A DNA stretch of 64,000 nt from Amycolatopsis azurea DSM 43854 (GTDB taxonomy: Bacteria; Actinomycetota; Actinomycetes; Mycobacteriales; Pseudonocardiaceae). The position numbers and the translations under genes were made by a program. The notes beneath the pieces were generated by a model. The model was not told the DNA's origin and did not search any database. It saw only the letters and a list, made by a program, of their open reading frames with translations. Positions 46,761-54,867 of the stretch are shown piece by piece (position 1 is the first letter of the stretch; each line of letters opens with the position of its first letter). The stretch spans positions 62,001 through 126,000 of the forward strand of contig NZ_MUXN01000020.1 in NCBI RefSeq assembly GCF_001995215.1. Reading direction: 5' to 3'.

Positions 46761-47401
46761 CGGACTTCGGCCACCGCTCGGGCGAACCGGCTCCCCGGCC
46801 GGAGGTCCGCGACCCGGCGCGCGTCCGCCATCGTGTCCACATCGGACAGGGCGGGCAGGGTGCCGGGGTCGAGACCGACGTCGGCCAGTGCGCGCAGAGT
46901 CTGGCGGCCCGTGTCGTCGCGCGACATCGGGACCCCGGCGAGGGCCTTGGCGTGCAAAGGATCCTTGAGTCCCAGCGCCCACCAGCCGCCGTCTTCCGCC
47001 GGTCCCAGGACGGCGTCTTCGGGCCGGTTCGCGGCCTCGGCCAGCAAGGCAGGGGTGACCTGAGGGGTGTCCATCCCGATTTGCAGCACCGGTTCCCCGG
47101 GGCGGGAGGCGTCGGCGTGGGCGTTGACGAGCCGGACGTCGAAACCTTCGCCGCGCTGGGGGATCACCTCCGTTTTCCGGATTACAGCGGCGATTTCCTT
47201 GCCCTTCGTCGCTCTGCCGAGGTCGCCGGTCAGTGCGACGACCACGCGTGCGTCCGGGGTCAGCAGGGCGGCGTCGAGGGTGTCGAGCAGCGAGGCGGCC
47301 GCGATCCCTGCGGCCTGCTCCGGGGTCGCGGGCGGGCAGAGGCGCGTCTTCGCGAAGCCGGGCACGGGCGCCTTGGCGACGATCAGCAAGCAGAAGGTCA
47401 T
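46757..47401 (-). CDS. DUF2064 / TIGR04282-type glycosyltransferase-like protein
   Basis: A 214-residue protein with the nucleotidyl/glycosyltransferase-A-like pattern of the DUF2064 family: an N-terminal LIVAKAPVPGFAKTRLCP motif, IGMDTPQVTP and GPAEDGGWWALGL. Members are often encoded next to GT2 glycosyltransferases and methyltransferases, as here. Start and stop both overlap neighbouring genes. The substrate is unknown. Confidence 0.82.
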   Translation of the reverse strand: MTFCLLIVAKAPVPGFAKTRLCPPATPEQAAGIAAASLLDTLDAALLTPDARVVVALTGDLGRATKGKEIAAVIRKTEVIPQRGEGFDVRLVNAHADASRPGEPVLQIGMDTPQVTPALLAEAANRPEDAVLGPAEDGGWWALGLKDPLHAKALAGVPMSRDDTGRQTLRALADVGLDPGTLPALSDVDTMADARRVADLRPGSRFARAVAEVR

Positions 47402-48063
47402 CGGCTCAGCACCCGCCCGAAATCCCTTGCGGCGCGGAGGGTTCCGCGCAGCGAGCCGGAGACCTTCGACTTCGTCCCCTTGGCGCGTTCGCCGTACGAG
47501 ACGTCGAACTCGGCGACCCGCCAGCCCGCACGCCGCGCCTTGATCAGCAGTTCGAGCGGGTAGCCGAAGGCGCGGTCGGTGACGTCAAGGTCGAGGAGTG
47601 CCCGCCGCCGGACGGCCCGCAGTGGCGCGATGTCGCGGACCGGCAATCCCTTGCGCCTCAAGAGGGACGAGATCAGCGCGTTGCCCGCTCTCGCGTGCCA
47701 CGGCCAGACTCCGGGCCTGGACGGCACCCGGCGTCCGACGGCCAGATCGGCGTCGGCCAGCCCGCGCACCAGCATCGGCAGTTCGGCGAGGTCGAGCGAA
47801 CCGTCGGCGTCGGCGAAACACACGACGTCCGCCGTGGCCGCCTCCAGCCCGGTGTGCACGGCGGCGCCGTAGCCGCGCCGGGGTTCATGGACGACCTTCG
47901 CCCCGAGCCCGGCCGCTATCTCGGCGGAACCGTCCGTGGAGCCGTTGTCGACCACGATCGCCCGATAGCGCGCGGGCAGCGCCGCCAGCACCCCGGGGAG
48001 GGCACCGGCCTCGTCGAGACAGGGGAGCACGACGTCAACCTGGTCATCGTTCACCCATCGCAC
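47398..48063 (-). CDS. Family 2 glycosyltransferase (dolichol-phosphate-mannose-synthase-like)
   Basis: A 221-residue GT-A glycosyltransferase: VVLPCLDEAGALPGVLAALP at the N-terminus, VVDNGSTDGS, and the DxD-type motif FADADGSLD. A positive C-terminus (YGERAKGTKSKVSGS) follows. It is the first gene of the coupled operon. The GTG start at 48063 faces a 122-bp divergent promoter region shared with the membrane protein at 48186. It likely makes a polyprenyl-phosphate sugar or glycosylates a lipid. Confidence 0.85.
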   Translation of the reverse strand: MRWVNDDQVDVVLPCLDEAGALPGVLAALPARYRAIVVDNGSTDGSAEIAAGLGAKVVHEPRRGYGAAVHTGLEAATADVVCFADADGSLDLAELPMLVRGLADADLAVGRRVPSRPGVWPWHARAGNALISSLLRRKGLPVRDIAPLRAVRRRALLDLDVTDRAFGYPLELLIKARRAGWRVAEFDVSYGERAKGTKSKVSGSLRGTLRAARDFGRVLSR

Positions 48064-48101
48064 GTTAAGTCCGGGGTGGACGGACGAAAACCCTTGTGGT
48101 G

Positions 48102-48145
48102 CTTACCGAATCATGACGTCGGTGAAGTTCTTACCGAGTTCTGAC
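48102..48145. promoter_or_regulatory. Paired CTTACCGA direct repeats in a divergent promoter
   Basis: CTTACCGAATCATGAC (48102-48117) and CTTACCGAGTTCTGAC (48130-48145) are direct repeats with a 28-bp period (13 of 16 identical). They sit between the divergent glycosyltransferase operon and the membrane-protein/response-regulator genes. They could bind the OmpR-type regulator encoded at 49549 or serve as another operator. Function is not shown by sequence. Confidence 0.45.
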
Positions 48146-48185
48146 GGACCGCGTCTCCGTACCGCCGGGCACCGGGAATCCGGTT

Positions 48186-49538
48186 ATGGTGCCGGTGATG
48201 TCCACTGTCACCGCCCCTTCCCGCACGGGCCGCCGGGCCGATCTGATCGCCGTCGGGCTGGCGATGCTCGTGGTCGCCGCCGCGATCGCGGTCGGCCTCT
48301 ACTACAACCGTCCCGGCTCCGGCGTGGTGATCTACGCGTTCGCGCCGCCGCTGTTCGGATTGTGGCTGCCGCACGTGGGGCCGGGGTCGATCGCCGCCGT
48401 CGTGCTCGCGCTCCTCGTCGTCACCAAAGGTCCCTTGCTCGCCGCGCGGCTGAGCTGGCGTCCGCTGCTCGCGCTCGGCTACGTGACCGCGCTGGTGTGG
48501 ACGTTCTCGCTGGCGATGATCGACGGCTGGGCGCGTGGGTTCACCGGCAGGCTGGCCACGGAGCACGAATACCTGCACGAGGTCCCGGGGATCACCGACA
48601 TCCCGAAGATGCTGAGCGAGTTCTCCTCGCGGATCCTCGACTACCAGCCGAACTCGTGGACGACACACGTCTCCGGGCATCCGCCGGGCGCGACGCTGGT
48701 CTTCGTCTGGCTCGACAGGCTCGGCCTGCACGGCGGTGCCTGGGCTTCGACGTTCGTCGTGCTCGTCGGCTGCCTGGCCGTGGTCGCGGTGCCGGTGACG
48801 CTCTCTGCGCTGGGCAGGCAGGACGCCGCGAGGACGGTCCTGCCGTTCGCCGTGCTGACCCCGGGCGCGATCTGGCTCGGCGTCTCGGCGGACGGGATGT
48901 TCGCCGGGGTGACGGCGACCGGGATCGCACTGCTGGCGCTCGCCACGCGACGGCGGATCCTCGCGCTCCCCGGCGGCCTGCTGCTCGGGTTCGGTCTTTT
49001 CCTCTCGTACGGTCTCGTCCTGCTGGGCGTGATCGTGCTGGCCGTCGTCCTGCTGACCCGCGAGTGGCGGATCCTGCTGCCCGCCGCGGCGGGCGTCGCG
49101 GTGGTCGTCGTGGCGTTCGCGCTGACCGGGTTCTGGTGGGTCGACGGGTATCACCTGGTGGTCGAGCGCTACTACCAGGGGATCGCGACGCTGCGCCCGT
49201 ACTCCTACTGGGTGTGGGCGGACATCGCGGCGGTGCTGATCGCGATCGGACCGGCCGTGATCGCCGGGACGCGGCGGGCCGGGGCGGCGTTCCTCGCCGA
49301 GCCGAAACGGTCGTTTCGCGACCCGGTCGTCCTGATCGTGCTGGCCGCGGCGCTGACGATCGCTTTCGCCGACCTCTCCGGCCTGTCGAAGGCGGAGGTC
49401 GAACGCATCTGGCTACCGTTCGAGGTGTGGCTGCTGCCCTCGGTGGCGCTGCTGCCGTCGAAGGGGCGGCAATGGTGGCTCGCCGCGTCGGCGGCCACGG
49501 CGCTGGTGGTGAACCATCTGGTGCTGACGAGCTGGTGA
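48186..49538 (+). CDS. Polytopic membrane protein, glycosyltransferase-C-like
   Basis: A 450-residue protein with about eleven to twelve membrane segments. A conserved loop after the third or fourth helix, THVSGHPPGATLVFVWLDRL, and an EVERIWLPFEVWLLP motif near the C-terminus resemble integral-membrane glycosyltransferases of the GT-C type (arabinofuranosyl/mannosyl-like). No catalytic assignment is certain. ATG 48186 and ATG 48198 are both possible; the ribosome site is weak for each. A response-regulator/kinase pair follows 10 bp downstream and may be co-transcribed. Confidence 0.7.
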   Translation: MVPVMSTVTAPSRTGRRADLIAVGLAMLVVAAAIAVGLYYNRPGSGVVIYAFAPPLFGLWLPHVGPGSIAAVVLALLVVTKGPLLAARLSWRPLLALGYVTALVWTFSLAMIDGWARGFTGRLATEHEYLHEVPGITDIPKMLSEFSSRILDYQPNSWTTHVSGHPPGATLVFVWLDRLGLHGGAWASTFVVLVGCLAVVAVPVTLSALGRQDAARTVLPFAVLTPGAIWLGVSADGMFAGVTATGIALLALATRRRILALPGGLLLGFGLFLSYGLVLLGVIVLAVVLLTREWRILLPAAAGVAVVVVAFALTGFWWVDGYHLVVERYYQGIATLRPYSYWVWADIAAVLIAIGPAVIAGTRRAGAAFLAEPKRSFRDPVVLIVLAAALTIAFADLSGLSKAEVERIWLPFEVWLLPSVALLPSKGRQWWLAASAATALVVNHLVLTSW

Positions 49539-49548
49539 GGTGGACCGT

Positions 49549-50250
49549 ATGACTGAGCAAGGCCGCGTGCTCGTGGTCGACGACGACGAGACCGTGCGGG
49601 ACGTCGTCCGCCGGTACCTGGAGGTCGCGGGCTTCGAGGTCGACGTCGCCGGGGACGGCACCGAGGGGCTGCGGCTGTTCTCCGAGACCGGCCCGGACCT
49701 CGTGGTCCTCGACGTCATGATGCCCGGCCTCAACGGGCTCGAAGTGTGCCGGCGGCTGCGGCAGGTGAGCCAGGTGCCGGTCGTGATGCTGACCGCGCTC
49801 GGCGAGGAGGAGAACCGGATCGCCGGGCTCCAGCTCGGCGCCGACGACTACGTCACGAAACCCTTCAGCCCCAAGGAACTCGCGTTGCGCGTGGCGTCGG
49901 TCCTGCGGCGGGCGCGGATGCCGCGGCCCGAACCCGCGGCGCGCACCGTCACCGACGGGGACCTCTCGTTGCAGATGACGGCACGGCAGGCGACCCTCGG
50001 CGGCGTCGAACTTCCTTTGACGAGCCGGGAATTCGATCTGCTCGCGTTCTTCCTCGCCCATCCCGGCGTGGCGTTCTCCCGCGCAGATCTGCTGGAGAAG
50101 GTGTGGGGCTGGGACTTCGGCGACCAGTCCACGGTGACCGTCCACGTCAGACGGTTGCGGGAGAAGATCGAGCGGAATCCGGCCAAACCCGTCCGCGTCG
50201 CCACCGTATGGGGCGTCGGCTACCGGTACGACCCGGTGGTGCGGCCGTGA
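49549..50250 (+). CDS. OmpR-family response regulator
   Basis: A 233-residue regulator with receiver motifs DDDE near 12-15, phosphoacceptor Asp in VVLDVMMPG, Thr in VVMLTALG and Lys in YVTKPFS. The C-terminal winged helix reads LTSREFDLLAFFLAHPGVAFSR and VWGVGYRYD. ATG 49549 is preferred to GTG 49540 on codon context (GGTGAGG upstream). Its TGA overlaps the kinase start. Confidence 0.87.
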   Translation: MTEQGRVLVVDDDETVRDVVRRYLEVAGFEVDVAGDGTEGLRLFSETGPDLVVLDVMMPGLNGLEVCRRLRQVSQVPVVMLTALGEEENRIAGLQLGADDYVTKPFSPKELALRVASVLRRARMPRPEPAARTVTDGDLSLQMTARQATLGGVELPLTSREFDLLAFFLAHPGVAFSRADLLEKVWGWDFGDQSTVTVHVRRLREKIERNPAKPVRVATVWGVGYRYDPVVRP

Positions 50251-51296
50251 TCGGCTCCGGGGAGTCGTTCGGCGAGATGCTGACGCACGCCTGGCACATC
50301 CTGCCGTTCGCGCTGATGTTCGCGGTGCCGGTGGTGCTGCTCGGCTGGCTGGCGTTGTACCTGCTCAGACGAGGTTCTCTGGCCAGCACGATGACGCTTC
50401 TCGTGCTGATCCCGGTGCTCGCGACGCTGGTCGCGGTGCTCGGGATCAGCGGGTTCATGTTCACCCCCGCGCTGACCACGATGACGCTGGTCTGCCTGCT
50501 GGTCGCGCTGGTGACCGTGCCCGCGGCGCTCATGCTCGGGCGGGCGATCGCGCGCCGCAGCGTGTGGGAGCGGGAGGCGCGGGAACGGGAGCGCGCGGCG
50601 GAGGCGTCACGGCGCGAACTCGTCGCGTGGATCAGCCACGACCTGCGCAGCCCGCTGGCCGGGATCCAGGCGATGGCCGAGGCCGTCGCGGACGGCGTCG
50701 TCGCCGAGCCGATCGAGGTCACCGGGTACGCGCGGCGGATCAGCGGCGAGACGACGCGGTTGTCGGGCATGGTCGGCGATCTGTTCGAGCTGTCGCGGAT
50801 CACCGCGGGCGCGCTGGAACTGACCATGGCCGCCGTGCCGCTGCGCGACGTCGTGAGCGACGCCGTCGCCGCGCAGGCCCCGCTCGCCGAGCAGAAACGC
50901 GTGCGGATGATCGAACAGGCCACCGTGTGGCCGGTCGTCTCCGGCAGCGACCCGGAGCTGGCGCGGATCGTGCGCAACCTGGTGTCCAACGCCGTGCGGC
51001 ACACCCCGCCGGACGGGACGGTCGCGGTCCAGATCGGCATCGAAGGCGGCGAGGCGCTGCTGGCGGTCTCCGACGGCTGCGGCGGGATCCCCGACGACGA
51101 GATCGGGCGCGTCTTCGACGTCGCGTTCCGGGGGACGCCCGCGCGGACGCCCGAGCGCGGCGGGCTGGCGAGCGGCGGCGGACTCGGGCTGGCGATCGCG
51201 AAAGGCCTCGTCGAGGCCCATCGCGGCCGCATCGGCGTCCGGAACGACGGTCCGGGCTGCCGTTTCGAGGTCCGGCTGCCGCTCGCGATGCCCTAG
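50247..51296 (+). CDS. Sensor histidine kinase
   Basis: A 349-residue kinase with three N-terminal hydrophobic segments and almost no extracytoplasmic loop, so it probably senses within the membrane. The phosphoacceptor helix is WISHDLRSPLAGIQ, the N-box NLVSNAVRH, G1 DGCGGIPDD and G2 GGGLGLAIAKG. GTG 50247 overlaps the regulator stop. Its TAG shares the palindromic CTAG with the stop of the convergent MBL gene (51293-51296). Confidence 0.87.
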   Translation: MIGSGESFGEMLTHAWHILPFALMFAVPVVLLGWLALYLLRRGSLASTMTLLVLIPVLATLVAVLGISGFMFTPALTTMTLVCLLVALVTVPAALMLGRAIARRSVWEREARERERAAEASRRELVAWISHDLRSPLAGIQAMAEAVADGVVAEPIEVTGYARRISGETTRLSGMVGDLFELSRITAGALELTMAAVPLRDVVSDAVAAQAPLAEQKRVRMIEQATVWPVVSGSDPELARIVRNLVSNAVRHTPPDGTVAVQIGIEGGEALLAVSDGCGGIPDDEIGRVFDVAFRGTPARTPERGGLASGGGLGLAIAKGLVEAHRGRIGVRNDGPGCRFEVRLPLAMP

Positions 51297-52096
51297 AGGC
51301 GCAGGAAACCCATGTCCGGGAAGTGGGCCGGCGCGATGAGCGCGCCGGTCTCTTCGGCTTCGGCGAGGAAGCGCCGCCGGGTGCGGAGCGCGAGATCCGG
51401 GTCGACGTCGCCGAGGAAGCCCACCCGCGTGTCCGTCAGCTGCGCGGGCGTGTGCAGGACGTCGCCGAGCAGCAGCAGGCGCTCGTCGTCCGCGGTGATG
51501 TCGAGGACGTAGTGACCCGGCGTGTGGCCAGGGGCGTGCCGGGCCACGATGCCGGGCGCGATCTCGACGTCGTCGCCGCTGATCGCCTCGGTCAGGCCCG
51601 CGCCGCGCGCGGTCTCCATGCCGACGCGAGGCCAAGCGCCCGTCTCGGCGGGCTCGATCAGGGCTTCCCAGTCGAGCTGCCCGAAGACGACCTGAGCACT
51701 GGGGAAGGTCAGGTCGCCTTCGGGGGCGATCCAGCCGATGTGGTCGTTGTGCAGGTGGGTGAGGAAGACGGTGTCGATCTCGCCGACCGGGCAGCCCGCC
51801 TTGTCCAGCGCGGCCGCGAGGTCGCCTCCCGTGCCCATCGGCGGGGTGGGGTCGCCCTTGGCGGGCGTCATCCCCTTGGGGAAGGCGAACTCGCGCGGGC
51901 CGAGGCCGGTGTCGACGAGGATCGTGCGGCCGTTGCCGCGGATCAGGTAAGCGCCTGTCGGGACGTGCACGGTGCCGTCTTCGTCGAAGACGTCCGAGTG
52001 GGCTTCGGGGTCGAGACCGGGGAAGAACGCGAGCGGCAGCCGGATCAGGCCGTCCCCGATCGCTTCGATCTCGATGTCTCCGACGGTGATGCCCAC
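51293..52096 (-). CDS. Metallo-beta-lactamase-fold hydrolase
   Basis: A 267-residue MBL-fold enzyme with the metal-binding signature THLHNDHIG, a later His in APGHTPGHYV, and Asp in LLLGDVLH. The overall pattern (AYLIRGNGRTILVDTGLGP) is typical of quorum-quenching lactonase-like or general MBL hydrolases. GTG 52096 follows GGGGG. The substrate is unknown. Confidence 0.85.
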   Translation of the reverse strand: MGITVGDIEIEAIGDGLIRLPLAFFPGLDPEAHSDVFDEDGTVHVPTGAYLIRGNGRTILVDTGLGPREFAFPKGMTPAKGDPTPPMGTGGDLAAALDKAGCPVGEIDTVFLTHLHNDHIGWIAPEGDLTFPSAQVVFGQLDWEALIEPAETGAWPRVGMETARGAGLTEAISGDDVEIAPGIVARHAPGHTPGHYVLDITADDERLLLLGDVLHTPAQLTDTRVGFLGDVDPDLALRTRRRFLAEAEETGALIAPAHFPDMGFLRL

Positions 52097-52167
52097 CAAA
52101 ACCCCCAAAAAAGTCGATTCCGTTGCCGGGAACGACAACCGAGCGGGGGCCGGGTCTGTTCCCGGTT

Positions 52168-53229
52168 TCAGGAAGCGACCGGTTCCCGCAGTTCAGCGGT
52201 GGCGAACCCGGCGATGCCTTCGGCGAAACCGGTTCGCGCGGTGAAGCCGAGCAGCCGTTCGGCGCGGACGGGGTCGGCGACGACGTGCCGGACGTCGGCA
52301 GGCCGCGCGCCACCGGCGATCTTCGGAGCCGGGCCGTCACAGGCCTTCGCGAGTTCCACGGCGAGTTCGCCGACGGAGTGCGGCTGTCCGGAACAGATGT
52401 TCAGCGGGGTCAGGTCGCCTTCGGGCCCGTCGGTGGTCAGCGCCAGGACGTTCGCTCTCGCGACGTCGTGGACGTGCACGAAATCGCGCTGCTGCTTGCC
52501 GTCCTCCAGCACTGTCGGCGCCTCGCCGCGCAGCAGCGAGGACCGGAACAGCGACGCGACGCCCGCGTACGGGGTGTTCTGCGGCATCCGGGGGCCGTAG
52601 ACGTTGTGGTACCGCATGGCCCAGACCGTCCCGCCGGTCTGACGGGCCCACGCCGCCGCGAGGTGTTCCTGCGCGAGCTTGGTGGCCGCGTACGTGCTTC
52701 GCGGCCGCAGCGGCGCGTCCTCGGGGACCAGCCGCCAGTCGAGTTCGGCGCCGCACGCCGGGCACGCGGGCTCGAAGCATCCGGCGTCCACATCGGACTG
52801 TTTCCGCGGCGACGGCGGGACGATCCCGTGGATGAGGCACTCGTAGCGACCCTCGCCGTAGACGACCATCGACGACGCGAGCACCAGTTTCCGGACTCCC
52901 GCCCGGTGCATCGCGGCGAGCAGCACGGCCGTCCCGTAGTCGTTGTTCAGCGCGTACGACGGCGCGTCGGACGGATCGACGCCGTGCCCGACGACGGCGG
53001 CCTGATGGCAGACCGCGTCGACCCCGTCCAGCAGTTCGGCGACCAGCTCCGTGTCGGTGACGTCGCCGCGCAGGAACCGGTGACGTCCGGTGTACCCGGG
53101 CGGACGCGACGAACCGTGGGCGGTGCGCAGGAGGTTGTCGAGGACGACGACCTCGTGGCCCTGATCGGACAGCAGATCGGCGATGTGGGAGCCGATGAAC
53201 CCGGCCCCGCCGGTTACCAGTGTTCGCAC
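52168..53229 (-). CDS. NAD-dependent epimerase/dehydratase with zinc-ribbon-like insert
   Basis: A 353-residue extended-SDR protein. N-terminal TGGAGFIGSH binds NAD, LASSMVVYGEG and STYAATK supply the Ser and Tyr-x-x-x-Lys catalytic residues. A ~30-residue insertion between the Ser and Tyr elements contains CFEPACPACGAELDW, three cysteines arranged like half a zinc ribbon, which is unusual for UDP-glucose 4-epimerases. GTG 53229 opens the gene. Function is sugar-nucleotide epimerisation or dehydration by family; the exact sugar is unknown. Confidence 0.82.
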   Translation of the reverse strand: MRTLVTGGAGFIGSHIADLLSDQGHEVVVLDNLLRTAHGSSRPPGYTGRHRFLRGDVTDTELVAELLDGVDAVCHQAAVVGHGVDPSDAPSYALNNDYGTAVLLAAMHRAGVRKLVLASSMVVYGEGRYECLIHGIVPPSPRKQSDVDAGCFEPACPACGAELDWRLVPEDAPLRPRSTYAATKLAQEHLAAAWARQTGGTVWAMRYHNVYGPRMPQNTPYAGVASLFRSSLLRGEAPTVLEDGKQQRDFVHVHDVARANVLALTTDGPEGDLTPLNICSGQPHSVGELAVELAKACDGPAPKIAGGARPADVRHVVADPVRAERLLGFTARTGFAEGIAGFATAELREPVAS

Positions 53230-53244
53230 TATCCCGACGCTAGG

Positions 53245-53335
53245 GCTGATCTTCGCCGACGGCCCCGGATCAGCGGCTCACGTCAGGGAATCGTCACAAC
53301 TCGCGCCGCCCGGCACCATGGGAGCGAAGATCAGC
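53245..53335. repeat. Inverted repeat flanking the epimerase-moaB divergent promoter
   Basis: GCTGATCTTCGC (53245-53256) is the exact reverse complement of GCGAAGATCAGC (53324-53335), about 67 bp apart in the 128-bp gap between divergent genes. It could be two half-sites of one regulator. Confidence 0.5.
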
Positions 53336-53357
53336 CGAAACCGGATACGGTGTGCGT

Positions 53358-53858
53358 ATGGAACGGAGCGCACAACGGCTGGGCCGCGCACTGGTGGTCA
53401 TCGTGGACGACCGGGTCGCCCACGGCGAACACGAGGACAACACGGGACCGCTGGTCACGGAGCTGCTCGAAGAGGCGGGGTTCATCGTCGACGGTGTCGT
53501 GGTGGTCGAGGCCGAGACGGCCGCGATCCGCAACGCGCTCAACACCGCGGTGATCGGCGGTGCCGACCTGGTGATCACCGTCGGCGGCACCGGGGTCTCC
53601 CCGCGCGACCGCACGCCCGACGCGACGGCCGGTGTGCTCGACCGCCCGATCCCGGGCATCGGCGAAGCGCTGCGCGCGTCCGGACTGGCCGCCGGCGCGG
53701 TGGACGCGGGCATCTCCCGCGGGCTCGTCGGCGTCTCCGGCAGCACGCTGGTGGTCAACCTGGCGGGTTCGCGCGCGGCCGTCCGCGACGGCATGGCGAC
53801 GCTCTCGTCGCTCGTGCCGTACGTGATCGACGAGCTTTCCGGGCTCGAAGAGGCTTAG
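53358..53858 (+). CDS. moaB: MoaB/Mog-family molybdenum cofactor protein
   Basis: A 166-residue MoaB/MogA-fold protein with DLVITVGGTGVSPRD, the molybdopterin/AMP-binding motif, and a C-terminal GSTLVVNLAGSRAAV segment. This family adenylylates molybdopterin before metal insertion. It may serve the molybdopterin oxidoreductase at 45.1-46.1 kb. ATG 53358 is used; GTG 53352 is possible. Confidence 0.88.
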   Translation: MERSAQRLGRALVVIVDDRVAHGEHEDNTGPLVTELLEEAGFIVDGVVVVEAETAAIRNALNTAVIGGADLVITVGGTGVSPRDRTPDATAGVLDRPIPGIGEALRASGLAAGAVDAGISRGLVGVSGSTLVVNLAGSRAAVRDGMATLSSLVPYVIDELSGLEEA

Positions 53859-54133
53859 CTCTTGGCGGCGGGTCCGGGCTCCGGCCCGGGCTCGTCCTTC
53901 TTGTCCTGGTGGAGTACTCCTTCCACTTTCTCGGTGACCTGGCCGATCTTGTCCTCGAACCGGCCGCCGGTGACCTTGTTCGCCCCGGCCGACGCGACCG
54001 AGACACCCTTGGCCGCGACGTCGCCCGCCTTCTCGGCCAGCGGCCCGGCCTTCTCGCGGACTTCGCCCGCGACCTCTTCCGCTTTGTGGACGGCCTGCGC
54101 GGCCAGTCCCTTCGCTTTGTCGACAATGCCCAT
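53855..54133 (-). CDS. Small Lys/Ala-rich protein resembling MT0933-type antitoxins
   Basis: A 92-residue hydrophilic protein: MGIVDKAKGLAAQAVHKAEE, a repeated AGxxAxKGxxVA helix, then GGRFEDKIGQVTEKVEG and a Pro/Lys tail. The pattern (DKAKG ... TGGKFxDKI) matches the small MT0933/Rv0909-like antitoxin family, but no toxin gene is adjacent, so the assignment may be nominal. It converges on moaB with a 4-nt overlap. Confidence 0.65.
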   Translation of the reverse strand: MGIVDKAKGLAAQAVHKAEEVAGEVREKAGPLAEKAGDVAAKGVSVASAGANKVTGGRFEDKIGQVTEKVEGVLHQDKKDEPGPEPGPAAKS

Positions 54134-54188
54134 ACAGTGATGGTCCCACCGGTCGGCGGACCCCGCGACCGGTGCGAAAATGGACGTC

Positions 54189-54362
54189 ATGCCAGGTGAA
54201 GACAAGGACAAGCACCCCGCTGCGGCAGCGAAACGCCGGGTCGACGAGATCTTCGGCGACGTCCTGCCCGACACGACGTCCGACGAGCGAGAGCCGGGGC
54301 AGCGCACCCCGGACTCCGACTCGTGGTACCTGGAGAACCGGCCGCCTCATCACGACCGGTGA
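54189..54362 (+). CDS. Conserved small acidic protein upstream of mscL
   Basis: A 57-residue hydrophilic protein (RRVDEIFGDVLPDTTSDER ... PDSDSWYLENRPPHHDR). Similar short proteins with the EIFGDVLP motif occur near mscL in related actinobacteria as I recall. ATG 54189 has AGG-rich context; ATG 54180 is possible. Function is unknown. Confidence 0.6.
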   Translation: MPGEDKDKHPAAAAKRRVDEIFGDVLPDTTSDEREPGQRTPDSDSWYLENRPPHHDR

Positions 54363-54368
54363 TCCGGG

Positions 54369-54773
54369 TCAGCCCTGGCGGTTCTGCTGCGCGCGCAGCA
54401 GGTCGCGGATCTCGGTGAGCAGTTCGACGTCGGTCGGCTCCGCCGGGCCCGCCTCTTCGCCACGCTTGCGCCGCTCCTGGACGTGCTTGACCGGCAGCAC
54501 GATCACGAAGTAGACGACGGCCGCGACCAGCACGAAGTTGATCGCCGCGTTGATCACGCCGCCGAAGTCGAGGAACGTGGCGTCGTTCTCGGCGAGGATG
54601 TTGAATCCCAGCCCCTTGGCGGCGTCCGAGCCGCCGATGGTGTTGATCAGCGGTTTGATCAGGCCGTTCGTGAAGGCCGTGACGATCGCCGTGAACGCCG
54701 CGCCGATGACCACCGCGACCGCGAGGTCGACGACGTTCCCGCGCATCAGGAAGTCCTTGAAACCCTTGAGCAA
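54369..54773 (-). CDS. mscL: Large-conductance mechanosensitive channel MscL
   Basis: A 134-residue channel that opens under membrane tension. The N-terminal FKDFLMRGNVVDLAVAVVIGAAF (shown in part) gives TM1; TM2 is NFVLVAAVVYFVIVLPV; a C-terminal charged bundle helix contains ERRKRGEEAG and LLTEIRDLL. TTG 54773 is the start, with GAGGAGAGAG upstream. It is transcribed away from the small gene at 54189. Confidence 0.93.
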   Translation of the reverse strand: MLKGFKDFLMRGNVVDLAVAVVIGAAFTAIVTAFTNGLIKPLINTIGGSDAAKGLGFNILAENDATFLDFGGVINAAINFVLVAAVVYFVIVLPVKHVQERRKRGEEAGPAEPTDVELLTEIRDLLRAQQNRQG

Positions 54774-54867
54774 GACGCTCTCTCCTCTTCACCTGGGACG
54801 GTTCGCCGACCGTCCCTTTTCCGAACCGGGGGGACGCAGGCGCCCGCCGCCACCGGGCAGGCGCGAG

